From the IMG/VR virus record IMGVR_UViG_3300025674_000476, positions 1-21,582 of that record: 21,582 nt of DNA, one strand, 5' to 3'. Made by a program: the position numbers and the translations under genes. The notes under the pieces were generated by a model. That model searched no databases. It had not been told where the DNA came from and was given only the letters and a program-made list of their open reading frames with translations. Position 1 is the stretch's first letter; every line of letters starts with the position of its first letter. This stretch comes from a virus. Positions 6,633 through 12,089 of the stretch are shown one piece after another.

Positions 6633-6974
6633 TTAGCCTTCCCAGTCTTCCAGTAAATGTTCCAGCGCGCCGTACAAAACCTCGTTGAAGTGGTCCAGCT
6701 CCGAAGCGGCGCTCCCCGCGCCTTGCGCCTTCATCCGCATTAACCAAAGTTCGCTTTCATACTTCGCTAGAGGGCAGCCATCGCCGCCTTTGAACTCTGG
6801 CCGGGGTTCCGCGTCCTTTTCGACCATCTCGGCCGCAAGCGCTTTGAATCGGTCCTCGACGAGCCTTTGCGCGTGCCGCATGTTCTCAAGCAACAGCTTG
6901 GCTGTCGGTATGTCGATCTTCATCATAAGAAACGCGTCCTTGTCGTCGGTGTATATCTTGTCGATCAGGTTCAT
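6633..6974 (-). CDS. Hypothetical protein, 113 aa
   Basis: The start at ATG 6974 (MNLIDKIYTDDKDAFLMM) is chosen because an AAAAGGA ribosome site lies just upstream; a longer in-frame version to 7061 adds low-complexity basic sequence without support. The protein is largely helical with a central segment PTAKLLLENMRHAQRLVEDR and an acidic, leucine-rich C-terminus (EVLYGALEHLLEDWEG). It has no recognisable domain. It belongs to the leftward small-gene cassette and is separated from the next gene by 4 bases, so the two are very likely co-translated. Confidence 0.65.
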   Translation of the reverse strand: MNLIDKIYTDDKDAFLMMKIDIPTAKLLLENMRHAQRLVEDRFKALAAEMVEKDAEPRPEFKGGDGCPLAKYESELWLMRMKAQGAGSAASELDHFNEVLYGALEHLLEDWEG

Positions 6975-6999
6975 TGGTTTAGTCCTTTTCGGTCGTTGG

Positions 7000-7395
7000 T
7001 CAGTAGAAACGCATTTCTGCGTCGCGGCGGATTGCACGGACGCGCCGCGCAGACGCGCCACGGCTGTGCTTGTCGTCTAGGACTGGGCGGCGTTCTGCCT
7101 CGTCGTCCCATGGCATGCGCCGGGTGCCGTTGCGGTAGATGTTGCGGCCCTTGCGGGTCGTGGTCTGGCCCGGCGCTAGTGGATCGACGCCATGGCTCCA
7201 CAGCACTTGAAGCGTAAACGTGTGCTGCTGTTTGGCCGCGCCGTAGCTGTCGCGCAGCACCTTGGCGGCAATGGTCCGGTCGCCGACGCGGTAGGGCTTG
7301 CGGTAGCTGCCGCCCCAGACCGTTTCTGTGAACAGGATCGTGTCGCCGGTGCAGGCGTCGCCGGTGCAGTCGATGGTGAATTGTGCGGTTGTCAT
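7000..7395 (-). CDS. Hypothetical protein, 131 aa
   Basis: ATG 7395 follows the cassette leader GGGAGCACCGACA and starts MTTAQFTIDCTGDACTGD. An in-frame ATG five codons upstream would use up the ribosome site, so it is not chosen. The N-terminal half is beta-prone with paired cysteines (Cys10 and Cys15) and VWGGSYRKPYRVGDRTIAAK. The C-terminal half is strongly basic (RKGRNIYRNGTRRMPW and SARRVRAIRRDAEMRF), which may mean nucleic acid binding. I do not recognise a family. It is expressed leftward in the small-gene cassette, and the sequence around its stop (TTGGTCAGT on the plus strand) recurs beside two other genes of the cassette. Confidence 0.6.
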   Translation of the reverse strand: MTTAQFTIDCTGDACTGDTILFTETVWGGSYRKPYRVGDRTIAAKVLRDSYGAAKQQHTFTLQVLWSHGVDPLAPGQTTTRKGRNIYRNGTRRMPWDDEAERRPVLDDKHSRGASARRVRAIRRDAEMRFY

Positions 7396-7421
7396 TGTCG
7401 GTGCTCCCATTGGTTGCTTGG

Positions 7422-7517
7422 TCAGTACGGGGTGAGCGCCCAGACGTGCAGCGACCAAACGAGCACGCCCAGCAGTGCGCAGGTACAGGCGGCCATAACG
7501 GCCCGGTGGGTTGTCAT
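7422..7517 (-). CDS. Small single-span membrane protein, 31 aa
   Basis: This short frame starts at ATG 7517 directly after GGGAGCAACCGAC, the same leader used by its larger neighbours, and ends at TGA 7422-7424. The product starts MTTHRAVMAACTC and continues with ALLGVLVWSLHVWAL, a hydrophobic stretch of about 20 residues that could span the inner membrane once. The tip TPY follows. It fits exactly into the gap between two cassette genes, which together with the leader supports it as a real gene despite its size. Its function is unknown. Confidence 0.6.
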   Translation of the reverse strand: MTTHRAVMAACTCALLGVLVWSLHVWALTPY

Positions 7518-7582
7518 GTCGGTTGCTCCCAGGGTGCGGCGGGCCGCCGGTATGACGGCGCACCGGTTTGTTGTTGGTAGTG

Positions 7583-7945
7583 TTAGCAAGCGAAAAGCGT
7601 CTCGCAGGCGTCGTCGAGTTCTGCAGCGCCGTTGTTCTGCGGGTATTCAGCGACGGCAGTTTCGCCCCACCAATGCCCTTCGACGCGGCCTGTACGTGTG
7701 TCGACCCAAATATTCGGGCCGCCATAGGCAACGAGGATACGCGCGCCCAACATCTCTTTGCGGTCGGATGAAACGAGCCATTGAACGTCAAGCGCGTCTG
7801 CGATCCAGCTGAAGGCGTTGTTCTGCTCGTCGTATTCGTCGGCGCTGTCGAAGTCGGCTGCGGTCATGCCGTTGGTCCAATCCTCGTTGGCGATCAGCTG
7901 GGCGATATGGTTGCAGTGGTCCTGCAGTTGCGTATCGGTAGTCAT
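7583..7945 (-). CDS. Hypothetical phage protein, 120 aa
   Basis: The start is ATG 7945 (MTTDTQLQDHCNHIAQLI), placed after the cassette leader GGGAGAATCTGAC; five further residues upstream would cover that leader. The protein is acidic in the first half (FDSADEYDEQNNAF). Its C-terminal half has a characteristic motif, GARILVAYGGPNIWVDTRTG, followed by VEGHWWGE. I recall similar GGPNIWVDT...WWG proteins in other phages and plasmids, but their function is not known to me. It is a soluble cytoplasmic protein of the leftward cassette. It is followed by an intergenic sequence that recurs after the next gene upstream. Confidence 0.65.
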   Translation of the reverse strand: MTTDTQLQDHCNHIAQLIANEDWTNGMTAADFDSADEYDEQNNAFSWIADALDVQWLVSSDRKEMLGARILVAYGGPNIWVDTRTGRVEGHWWGETAVAEYPQNNGAAELDDACETLFAC

Positions 7946-8012
7946 GTCAGATTCTCCCATGTTGGTCAGTGCGACGCGCCGGGTTACCAGCGCGCCGGGT
8001 TGTTGTTGGTAG

Positions 8013-8186
8013 TTAAAGGCAAGGCGTCTCTACGTGGATGCTGAACCCCAAGGCCTTGATGCTCTCAATGTCACGGTGGGCCAGCGTCTTCGTGTTGGCG
8101 ATACGGGCGAAGGTCTTGGCGTACTCACAGACCGGGTAGATAAGTTCGTTGCCGTAGACGTTCTTGATGCGAACCTTGATAGCCAT
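8013..8186 (-). CDS. Small conserved phage protein, 57 aa
   Basis: This is the first gene of the leftward cassette. ATG 8186 follows GGAGAAACCGAC and the promoter candidate at 8217-8245. The product MAIKVRIKNVYGNELIYPVC continues with AKTFARIANTKTLAHRDIES and ends in IHVETPCL. The IKVRIKNVYGNELIYPVC and LGFSIHVET segments resemble a widespread family of 50-60 residue phage proteins of unknown function. The fold looks like a beta-hairpin, two helices and a final strand. It is probably the most strongly expressed gene of the cassette because of its position. Confidence 0.72.
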   Translation of the reverse strand: MAIKVRIKNVYGNELIYPVCEYAKTFARIANTKTLAHRDIESIKALGFSIHVETPCL

Positions 8187-8216
8187 GTCGGTTTCTCCGT
8201 TTTGTTGTGTGCAGTA

Positions 8217-8245
8217 TCTATATGACATATTGCCCTAACCGACAA
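8217..8245 (-). promoter_or_regulatory. Candidate leftward promoter of small-gene cassette
   Basis: On the minus strand TTGTCG (8240-8245) and TATAGA (8217-8222) are spaced by 17 bases. The transcript would start about 24 bases before ATG 8186, leaving room for the GGAGAAACCGAC ribosome site. The area is markedly AT-richer than the genes on either side. Confidence 0.5.
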
Positions 8246-8270
8246 CAAGTTTTGTTACCAGTTTTATCAA

Positions 8271-8298
8271 TTGCTTTTGCGTGACGTTCTGGCATAAT
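8271..8298 (+). promoter_or_regulatory. Candidate rightward promoter, possibly giving a leaderless message
   Basis: TTGCTT (8271-8276) and CATAAT (8293-8298, 5/6 to consensus) are spaced by 16 bases. Only six bases separate the -10 from ATG 8305, so transcription would start at or next to the A of the start codon. Two similar 12-base units, AGTTTTGTTACC and AGTTTTATCAAT (8248-8271), lie just upstream and may be operators in this divergent region. Confidence 0.5.
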
Positions 8299-8304
8299 CC
8301 CGGC

Positions 8305-8502
8305 ATGACATCGAAAGAACTACGCGCGGCCCGTGCCGCCCTGGGCATGACCGGCGACCAGTTGGCCGCAACGCTTGGCGTGACCGGCCGGACATATCGG
8401 CGCTGGGAACTAGACGAAACGCCGGTGCCTGCTATCGCCGCCCTAGCCGTGCGCCTGCTGCTACTCACCGACCCGGAGCGCTGGCCCGGCCATGACGGAT
8501 GA
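8305..8502 (+). CDS. Small helix-turn-helix protein, 65 aa
   Basis: The protein MTSKELRAARAALGMTGDQL is a minimal XRE/Cro-type DNA-binding domain. Its helix-turn-helix is at about residues 15-35 (GDQLAATLGVTGRTYRRWE), and a short helical C-terminus (AIAALAVRLLLLTDPERW) may form a dimer interface. ATG 8305 is chosen because the family typically begins there. A GTG at 8281 would give eight extra residues but lies inside the likely promoter. There is no ribosome site before ATG 8305, in line with a leaderless message. Its gene overlaps the probable small terminase gene by 11 bases. It could regulate this divergent region or the packaging genes. Confidence 0.75.
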   Translation: MTSKELRAARAALGMTGDQLAATLGVTGRTYRRWELDETPVPAIAALAVRLLLLTDPERWPGHDG

Positions 8503-9055
8503 CAACGCGACGCCGCCCGGCGGCCTGACACCGGACGAGCTGGCCGATGCACAGCGTTTAAGCGGTGTTGGCTGTACGCAGGAACAGATTGCACAATTTT
8601 TGGGCATGACGTCGGCGCGGTTTCAGTCGCGGCTCGAAAACACACCTGATGGGCGGGCGAGTCTCGCTAGATCGCGGATTGGGGCGTCTGCCAGCGTTGC
8701 CAATAGCCTGTACAAGCGCGCGACAGAGGACGGCGACACGGCAGCGGCCAAGTTCTGGCTTGAGCGCATGGGCGGCCCGCAGTGGCGCGGCACAGAGCAG
8801 CAGACCAACATAAACGTCTCACTCACCGGCGCGCTGCGCGATTTGGGCCGCGTGATCGACGGCGACGCGCGCGAAACCGGACACCGGCCGCCCATCGAGC
8901 CTAATATGGCGCGCGGATTTATCGAGCCAGATCAGCCACTTAGCGGCGACCCGAAAGTGGAGTCGCGTCTTGCCACTAGCAAGCGATACATCGTGAGGGA
9001 CGCTCTGGCCGTGGTGGACGCCTTGGCGGCAGAGGACGACGACCCCGACCCCTAG
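8492..9055 (+). CDS. Probable terminase small subunit (HTH protein)
   Basis: This 187-residue protein has an N-terminal helix-turn-helix around residues 18-50 (LSGVGCTQEQIAQFLGMTSA). It is followed by the helical segment SVANSLYKRATEDGDTAAAK with FWLERMGG (about residues 68-95). The pattern of a 'sensing' HTH followed by AxSLYxxAxxGDxxAAxFWL is common in phage proteins encoded just before the large terminase, often annotated as small terminase or HTH domain protein. The C-terminal third is Asp/Pro-rich and probably disordered, which would suit contact with the large subunit. Its role would be to recognise the packaging site on phage DNA. The large terminase lies three small genes downstream, so the assignment is by position and pattern, not by certain homology. 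Confidence 0.6.
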   Translation: MTDDNATPPGGLTPDELADAQRLSGVGCTQEQIAQFLGMTSARFQSRLENTPDGRASLARSRIGASASVANSLYKRATEDGDTAAAKFWLERMGGPQWRGTEQQTNINVSLTGALRDLGRVIDGDARETGHRPPIEPNMARGFIEPDQPLSGDPKVESRLATSKRYIVRDALAVVDALAAEDDDPDP

Positions 9056-9146
9056 ACCCCCCCGTCGCGCGCAGACCGACCGGTACTTATTATTTGATAC
9101 ACCCCCACACCCCCCCCCTGCGATTTTACGAAAGGACTACAGCCCC
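9056..9146. other. C-tract intergenic region after probable small terminase
   Basis: This 91-base gap contains a run of seven C (9057-9063) and a run of nine C (9110-9118), the latter following ACACCCCCA. Between them is the AT-rich stretch TACTTATTATTTGATACA, which has a -10-like part but no clear -35. AAAGGA at 9131-9136 is the ribosome site of the next gene. A packaging (pac/cos) site or promoter here is possible but unproven. Confidence 0.4.
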
Positions 9147-9410
9147 GTGATGACCCTCCGCGAATTACGCCACGAGCTAGTACACGAGCGCGAGAACGCA
9201 GACGCCGCGTGGGAAGCGTTCCATTGGGACGACGACGCCCACGACATCCGGTTCAGCCTCACCGCCCGCGGCCCGAACGGACGCTACAAACGCTTGGGCC
9301 AATTTGAGCTGCCTCCCGAACACGCGAAGCTCGCAATGGAGCGCGTCATCGCAAACCTATCCGACAGCATCCACACACTTGACGACGCATTGGCTAAGCG
9401 CGCCCCATGA
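9147..9410 (+). CDS. Hypothetical protein, 87 aa
   Basis: The frame starts at GTG 9147 or at the adjacent ATG 9150; AAAGGA at 9131-9136 fits the GTG slightly better. The product MTLRELRHELVHERENADAA has a helical start, a beta-prone middle (IRFSLTARGPNGRYKRLGQF) and a final helix (KLAMERVIANLSDSIHTLDD). No domain is recognisable. Its end overlaps the next start by four bases (ATGA), so it is co-translated with the DUF5664-like protein. Possibly it is a partner of that protein. Confidence 0.65.
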   Translation: MMTLRELRHELVHERENADAAWEAFHWDDDAHDIRFSLTARGPNGRYKRLGQFELPPEHAKLAMERVIANLSDSIHTLDDALAKRAP

Positions 9411-9712
9411 CGACCTTCCGCAAAAACGACGCCGACAAGCCGCAATGGTCCGGCCTGGTCCGCCTGCCGGGGCGCGACGCGCTCCTGCGCACGATTTGGC
9501 GCAACGACCACGGAGCGGCCCAGTACGGCCGTGACAACTGGCGCAACGTACCGGACCCCGCGCGCTACAAAGACGCGCTGCTGCGCCATGCGTTCGAGCT
9601 GTGCGACGACGTGATCGCCGACGAGCCGACGCAATGGGGCGACATCTGCCACGACGACGCCGTGATATGGAACGCGTTGGCCCTATCGGAGCTGCTACGC
9701 CATGGCGAATAG
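9407..9712 (+). CDS. dATP/dGTP diphosphohydrolase N-terminal (DUF5664)-like protein
   Basis: This 101-residue protein shows the pattern of the dATP/dGTP diphosphohydrolase N-terminal domain family. It opens with DADKPQWSGLV, followed by GAAQYGRDNWRNVPDPARYKDALLRH (about residues 44-69). The DEPTQWGDICHDDAVIWNAL segment is the equivalent of the family's final helix with conserved Asp/His. These HD- or MazG-like all-helical proteins are widespread in phages and are thought to hydrolyse deoxynucleotides, so a nucleotide-pool role in the cytoplasm is likely. The chain is short, consistent with a single-domain member. It overlaps its upstream neighbour (ATGA) and its downstream neighbour (11 bases). 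Enzymatic activity is inferred from the family name only. Confidence 0.7.
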   Translation: MTTFRKNDADKPQWSGLVRLPGRDALLRTIWRNDHGAAQYGRDNWRNVPDPARYKDALLRHAFELCDDVIADEPTQWGDICHDDAVIWNALALSELLRHGE

Positions 9713-10067
9713 ACCGGCCCGCCCAGCGTTCCACAAACCGTTCCACCAACTGTCGCCGCAGGAGCGCGTGTACTACATCGACTGGGTGGACCAGCACTAC
9801 CGCGCGTTCTTCGTTGGCGACGTACCGCGTCCCGGCCCACGCCCGGCGTACCCCGAGGTCATCCGCGCCGACAAGGCCTACAACTGGCGCAGCCCCGAAG
9901 CGGCGGCATACCTTGGCACGTATCCGCAGTCGCTAAACAGGCTCGCGACCCGCAGGCACGACCCGCTACCACGGATTAAGGACAACCGCTCTTCGGTCCA
10001 CTACTGCGAGGCGGACGTTGTCGCCTGGGCAGAGCGCAACGGATACGGCCCGAAAAAGAATGCTTGA
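9702..10067 (+). CDS. HTH/excisionase-like small protein, 121 aa
   Basis: The gene overlaps the preceding one by 11 bases and ends at TGA 10065-10067. Its N-terminus (MANRPARPAFHKPFHQLSPQ) is basic and aromatic, followed by ERVYYIDWVDQHYRAFFVGD. The C-terminal 55 residues resemble a winged HTH of the MerR/excisionase type: WRSPEAAAYLGTYPQSLNRL, then ATRRHDPLPRIKDNRSSVHY and a final CEADVVAWAERNGYG. In that family this is helix-turn-helix, wing and dimer helix. It could bind DNA near the packaging genes, act as a regulator, or be an excisionase-like remnant. No integrase is nearby, so an Xis role is not supported. Confidence 0.6.
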   Translation: MANRPARPAFHKPFHQLSPQERVYYIDWVDQHYRAFFVGDVPRPGPRPAYPEVIRADKAYNWRSPEAAAYLGTYPQSLNRLATRRHDPLPRIKDNRSSVHYCEADVVAWAERNGYGPKKNA

Positions 10068-10093
10068 CGTTACCCACCACAAGTTGGTACACC
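10064..10093 (+). promoter_or_regulatory. Weak promoter candidate upstream of large terminase
   Basis: TTGACG (10064-10069) overlaps the stop codon of the upstream gene and is followed after 18 bases by TACACC (10088-10093), a poor -10. The region also has near-repeats CACCACAAG and CACCACGAA. A promoter here would still lie upstream of the terminator at 10187-10226, so it would not by itself explain large terminase expression. Confidence 0.2.
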
Positions 10094-10186
10094 ACGAAAA
10101 CGCGCTGAGCTTTCCTCCGTTATCTCTCTTGTCTGCGCGTCTGCGGCCCGACTTGTCCTCCCATCAAGTTCAACGCTGCTGCACTG

Positions 10187-10226
10187 GCCCCGGCGGTTCC
10201 CACATTGGCCGTCGGGGCATTTTTTT
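10187..10226 (+). terminator. Strong intrinsic terminator or attenuator before large terminase gene
   Basis: GCCCCGGCGG (10187-10196) pairs with CCGTCGGGGC (10209-10218) over 10 base pairs, one of them a G-U wobble, with a 12-base loop. A run of seven T (10220-10226) follows after one A. The ribosome site GGAGG (10230-10234) of the large terminase gene comes four bases later. It has all features of a rho-independent terminator on the plus strand, in an unusual place between co-directional packaging genes. Confidence 0.8.
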
Positions 10227-10243
10227 ACCGGAGGTCCGCCGCC

Positions 10244-11755
10244 ATGGCTAAACCCCGCAAGCCCCGCAAACCCAAAGCCGCCGCACAGCCGACCGCTCCT
10301 GCGCCTGTACCGGCCGCCCCGGCCGCCCCGGACGCCGCGCTGCCAGCGCTGGATCAGCTGACCGACGAACAGCGCGCCCTGCTGCGGCTACGGGAAGACC
10401 CAGCGCTGTTTGTGCGGACCATCATTGGCGCGACCCCGCAGCGGTGGCAACGCGAGGCGCTAGAAGCGATCCGCGACAACGACCGCGTAGCGATCAAGTC
10501 GGGGCATGGCGTTGGCAAGACGGCGTTCCTGTCGTGGGTGCTGCTGTGGTGGCTGTGTACGCACTATCCGGTCAAAGCGGCCTGTACGGCCAACACGGCC
10601 AGCCAGCTTGGCGACGTGCTGTGGCCCGAAGTAGCGCGCTGGGCGCGGCAGATGCACCCCGCGTTTAAGGAGCAGCTGGAGTTCCGCAGCGACAAAATCT
10701 CGCTACGCGGCGGCGGCGAATCCTACGCAGTGGCTCGCACCAGTCGGCGGGATTCCCCTGAATCTCTGCAAGGGTTTCATTCCGAAAACATGCTGTTCAT
10801 CCTAGATGAAGCGTCGGGCATTCCTGATATTATCTTTGAAGTCGGGCAAGGGTCGCTATCCACGCCGGGCGCAAAAATCGTCATGTGTGGCAACCCGACC
10901 CGTAGTAGCGGGTATTTCTACGACGCGTTCAACAAAAACGCAGATCGCTGGGCCACGATGACGGTGTCGTGCGCCGACGCCGATTACGTCCGTCCCGGCT
11001 TTATCGAAGAAATGCGCGAGCAGTACGGCGAGGATTCCAACCAGATGCGGGTCCGCGTCTACGGGCTGTTCCCCGAGGCGGACGATGACACGATCATACC
11101 CCTACACTTGGTTGAAGCTGCGCTCACGCGAGACGTGGAACCTTTACAGGGTCTGCGACCGGTATGGGGCCTCGACGTTGCGCGTTATGGCAGCGACCGG
11201 ACTGCTCTAGCCAAACGACGCGGCAACAGCTTGGTCGAGCCGATCAAGGCTTGGCAGGGCAAAGACCTAATGGAAATCTGCGGTATCGTGCTGGAAGAGT
11301 TCGACGCCTGCAGCTACGACGACCGCCCCGCCGAAATCCTAGTAGACGTGATTGGCCTTGGCGCTGGCGTCGTGGACCGCCTCAAGGAAATGGACTTCGT
11401 GCCAGTACGCGGGATCAACGTCGCTGAATCCGCTGCGCTGTCACAGAAGTACCTACGCCTGCGCGACGAACTGTGGTTCCAGTGCCGCGAGTGGCTAGAG
11501 CAGCGCGATTGCAGCCTGCCCAAAGACGGCGGCGTACTGCAGGCAGAGCTAACCGCGCCACGGTTCAAGTTCCAGTCGAACGGTAAACTCAAGGTAGAGT
11601 CGAAGGAAGAACTCAAGCGCCGGGGCCAGCGCAGCCCCGACTTGGCCGACGCCCTGATGCTGACGTTTGCCAGCACAGCAGCCAAGGCGGGTAGCGGGAG
11701 ACACCGCTCCTATGGTAAGACATTATCTTACGACAACGGGCAACAATACGTCTGA
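10244..11755 (+). CDS. terL: Terminase large subunit
   Basis: This 503-residue protein is the DNA-packaging motor. The first 30 residues are Lys/Pro/Ala-rich (MAKPRKPRKPK). The ATPase domain has Walker A SGHGVGKT (86-93), Walker B LFILDE (184-189) with catalytic Glu189, and the coupling motif GNPT (216-219). The C-terminal RNase H-like nuclease domain has GLDVARYGSDRT with Asp311, ILVDVIGLGAG with Asp368, and SPDLADALMLTFA (464-476). The start ATG 10244 follows GGAGG by 9 bases; a longer in-frame start at 10205 would lie inside the terminator hairpin and is rejected. It acts with the portal to fill the procapsid and cuts the concatemer. The packaging mode (cos or pac) cannot be decided from this sequence. 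Confidence 0.95.
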   Translation: MAKPRKPRKPKAAAQPTAPAPVPAAPAAPDAALPALDQLTDEQRALLRLREDPALFVRTIIGATPQRWQREALEAIRDNDRVAIKSGHGVGKTAFLSWVLLWWLCTHYPVKAACTANTASQLGDVLWPEVARWARQMHPAFKEQLEFRSDKISLRGGGESYAVARTSRRDSPESLQGFHSENMLFILDEASGIPDIIFEVGQGSLSTPGAKIVMCGNPTRSSGYFYDAFNKNADRWATMTVSCADADYVRPGFIEEMREQYGEDSNQMRVRVYGLFPEADDDTIIPLHLVEAALTRDVEPLQGLRPVWGLDVARYGSDRTALAKRRGNSLVEPIKAWQGKDLMEICGIVLEEFDACSYDDRPAEILVDVIGLGAGVVDRLKEMDFVPVRGINVAESAALSQKYLRLRDELWFQCREWLEQRDCSLPKDGGVLQAELTAPRFKFQSNGKLKVESKEELKRRGQRSPDLADALMLTFASTAAKAGSGRHRSYGKTLSYDNGQQYV

Positions 11756-11757
11756 TT

Positions 11758-12018
11758 ATGGCAATTAAGCATCGCGGTATCACCTTCCAGGGTTACAATA
11801 AACCACGGCGCGCTGAACCAGGCTCGTCCAAGAAATTTGTCGTGGCCGCGAAAAAGGGCGACGAAGTCCGGCTGGTGCGCTTTGGCGACCCCAATATGTC
11901 GATCAAGAAAGACCAGCCAAAACGCAAGGCGTCCTACTGCGCCCGCTCCGGTGGGATCAAAGGGACAACCGATAAATTCTCGGCCAACTATTGGTCACGC
12001 AAGAAGTGGAACTGTTGA
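11758..12018 (+). CDS. Small basic conserved phage protein, 86 aa
   Basis: This 86-residue protein starts two bases after the large terminase stop; no clear ribosome site precedes it, so it probably relies on coupling. The motifs KHRGITFQGYNKPRR, VRLVRFGDPNMSIKKD and a C-terminal ANYWSRKKWNC match a family of small basic proteins found in many phages, which share YRGVxFEGYNKPKR and AAYWxxKxKW motifs. Its function is unknown. The high Lys/Arg content and beta-prone core hint at binding of nucleic acid or a virion role. It lies between the terminase and portal genes. Confidence 0.75.
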   Translation: MAIKHRGITFQGYNKPRRAEPGSSKKFVVAAKKGDEVRLVRFGDPNMSIKKDQPKRKASYCARSGGIKGTTDKFSANYWSRKKWNC

Positions 12019-12019
12019 T

Positions 12020-12088
12020 ATGTACGGAAAATCCAAAGCCAAAGGCACCAAGGGCGTCAAAATGAAGTCCGGCAAGTATTGCGGCTAA
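12020..12088 (+). CDS. 22-residue Lys/Gly-rich peptide
   Basis: This tiny frame starts at ATG 12020, one base after the stop of the preceding gene, and ends at TAA 12088. The portal ATG follows after a single base. It encodes MYGKSKAKGTKGVKMK followed by SGKYCG: seven lysines and no acidic residue. The perfect packing between two structural-region genes suggests a translated, coupled gene rather than chance. I recall similar short Lys-rich peptides at this place in other phages, but no function. A DNA- or portal-binding role is only a guess. Confidence 0.55.
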   Translation: MYGKSKAKGTKGVKMKSGKYCG

Positions 12089-12089
12089 C

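Larger units (their letters stand above)
6972..8198 (-). repeat. Recurring leaders and intergenic motifs of the small-gene cassette
   Basis: Four leftward genes share the coding-strand leader GGGAG(C/A)A..CGACATG or a close variant (plus-strand positions 7393-7408, 7515-7530, 7943-7958, 8184-8198). The motif TTGGTCAGT recurs at 6996-7004, 7418-7426 and 7962-7970. A 14-base element TTGTTGTTGGTAGT occurs next to two stops, at 7568-7581 and 8000-8013. GCGCCGGGTT is directly repeated at 7976-7985 and 7992-8001. The repeats mark gene borders rather than coding sequence. Confidence 0.65.

Noticed and set aside
6975-7061. N-terminal extension of the 113-residue cassette protein to 7061
   Set aside because: The added residues are basic low-complexity sequence lying over the C-terminal end of the neighbouring gene, and the AAAAGGA ribosome site supports ATG 6974.
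9407-9712. Evidence for a full adenine-replacement (Z-genome) pathway
   Set aside because: No PurZ-like or DatZ-like gene is in the window, and the DUF5664-type domain is widespread in phages without base replacement.
9702-10067. Excisionase with an attachment site
   Set aside because: The HTH is Xis/MerR-like, but no integrase gene or att core repeat is visible; it lies between packaging genes.
10181-10226. tRNA or other structured RNA at the GC hairpin
   Set aside because: Only one stem-loop followed by a T-run is present; no cloverleaf arms or CCA-type end can be drawn.
10205-10243. Upstream extension of the large terminase start to 10205
   Set aside because: The extension would be encoded inside the terminator hairpin and lacks a ribosome site; GGAGG is correctly placed for ATG 10244.
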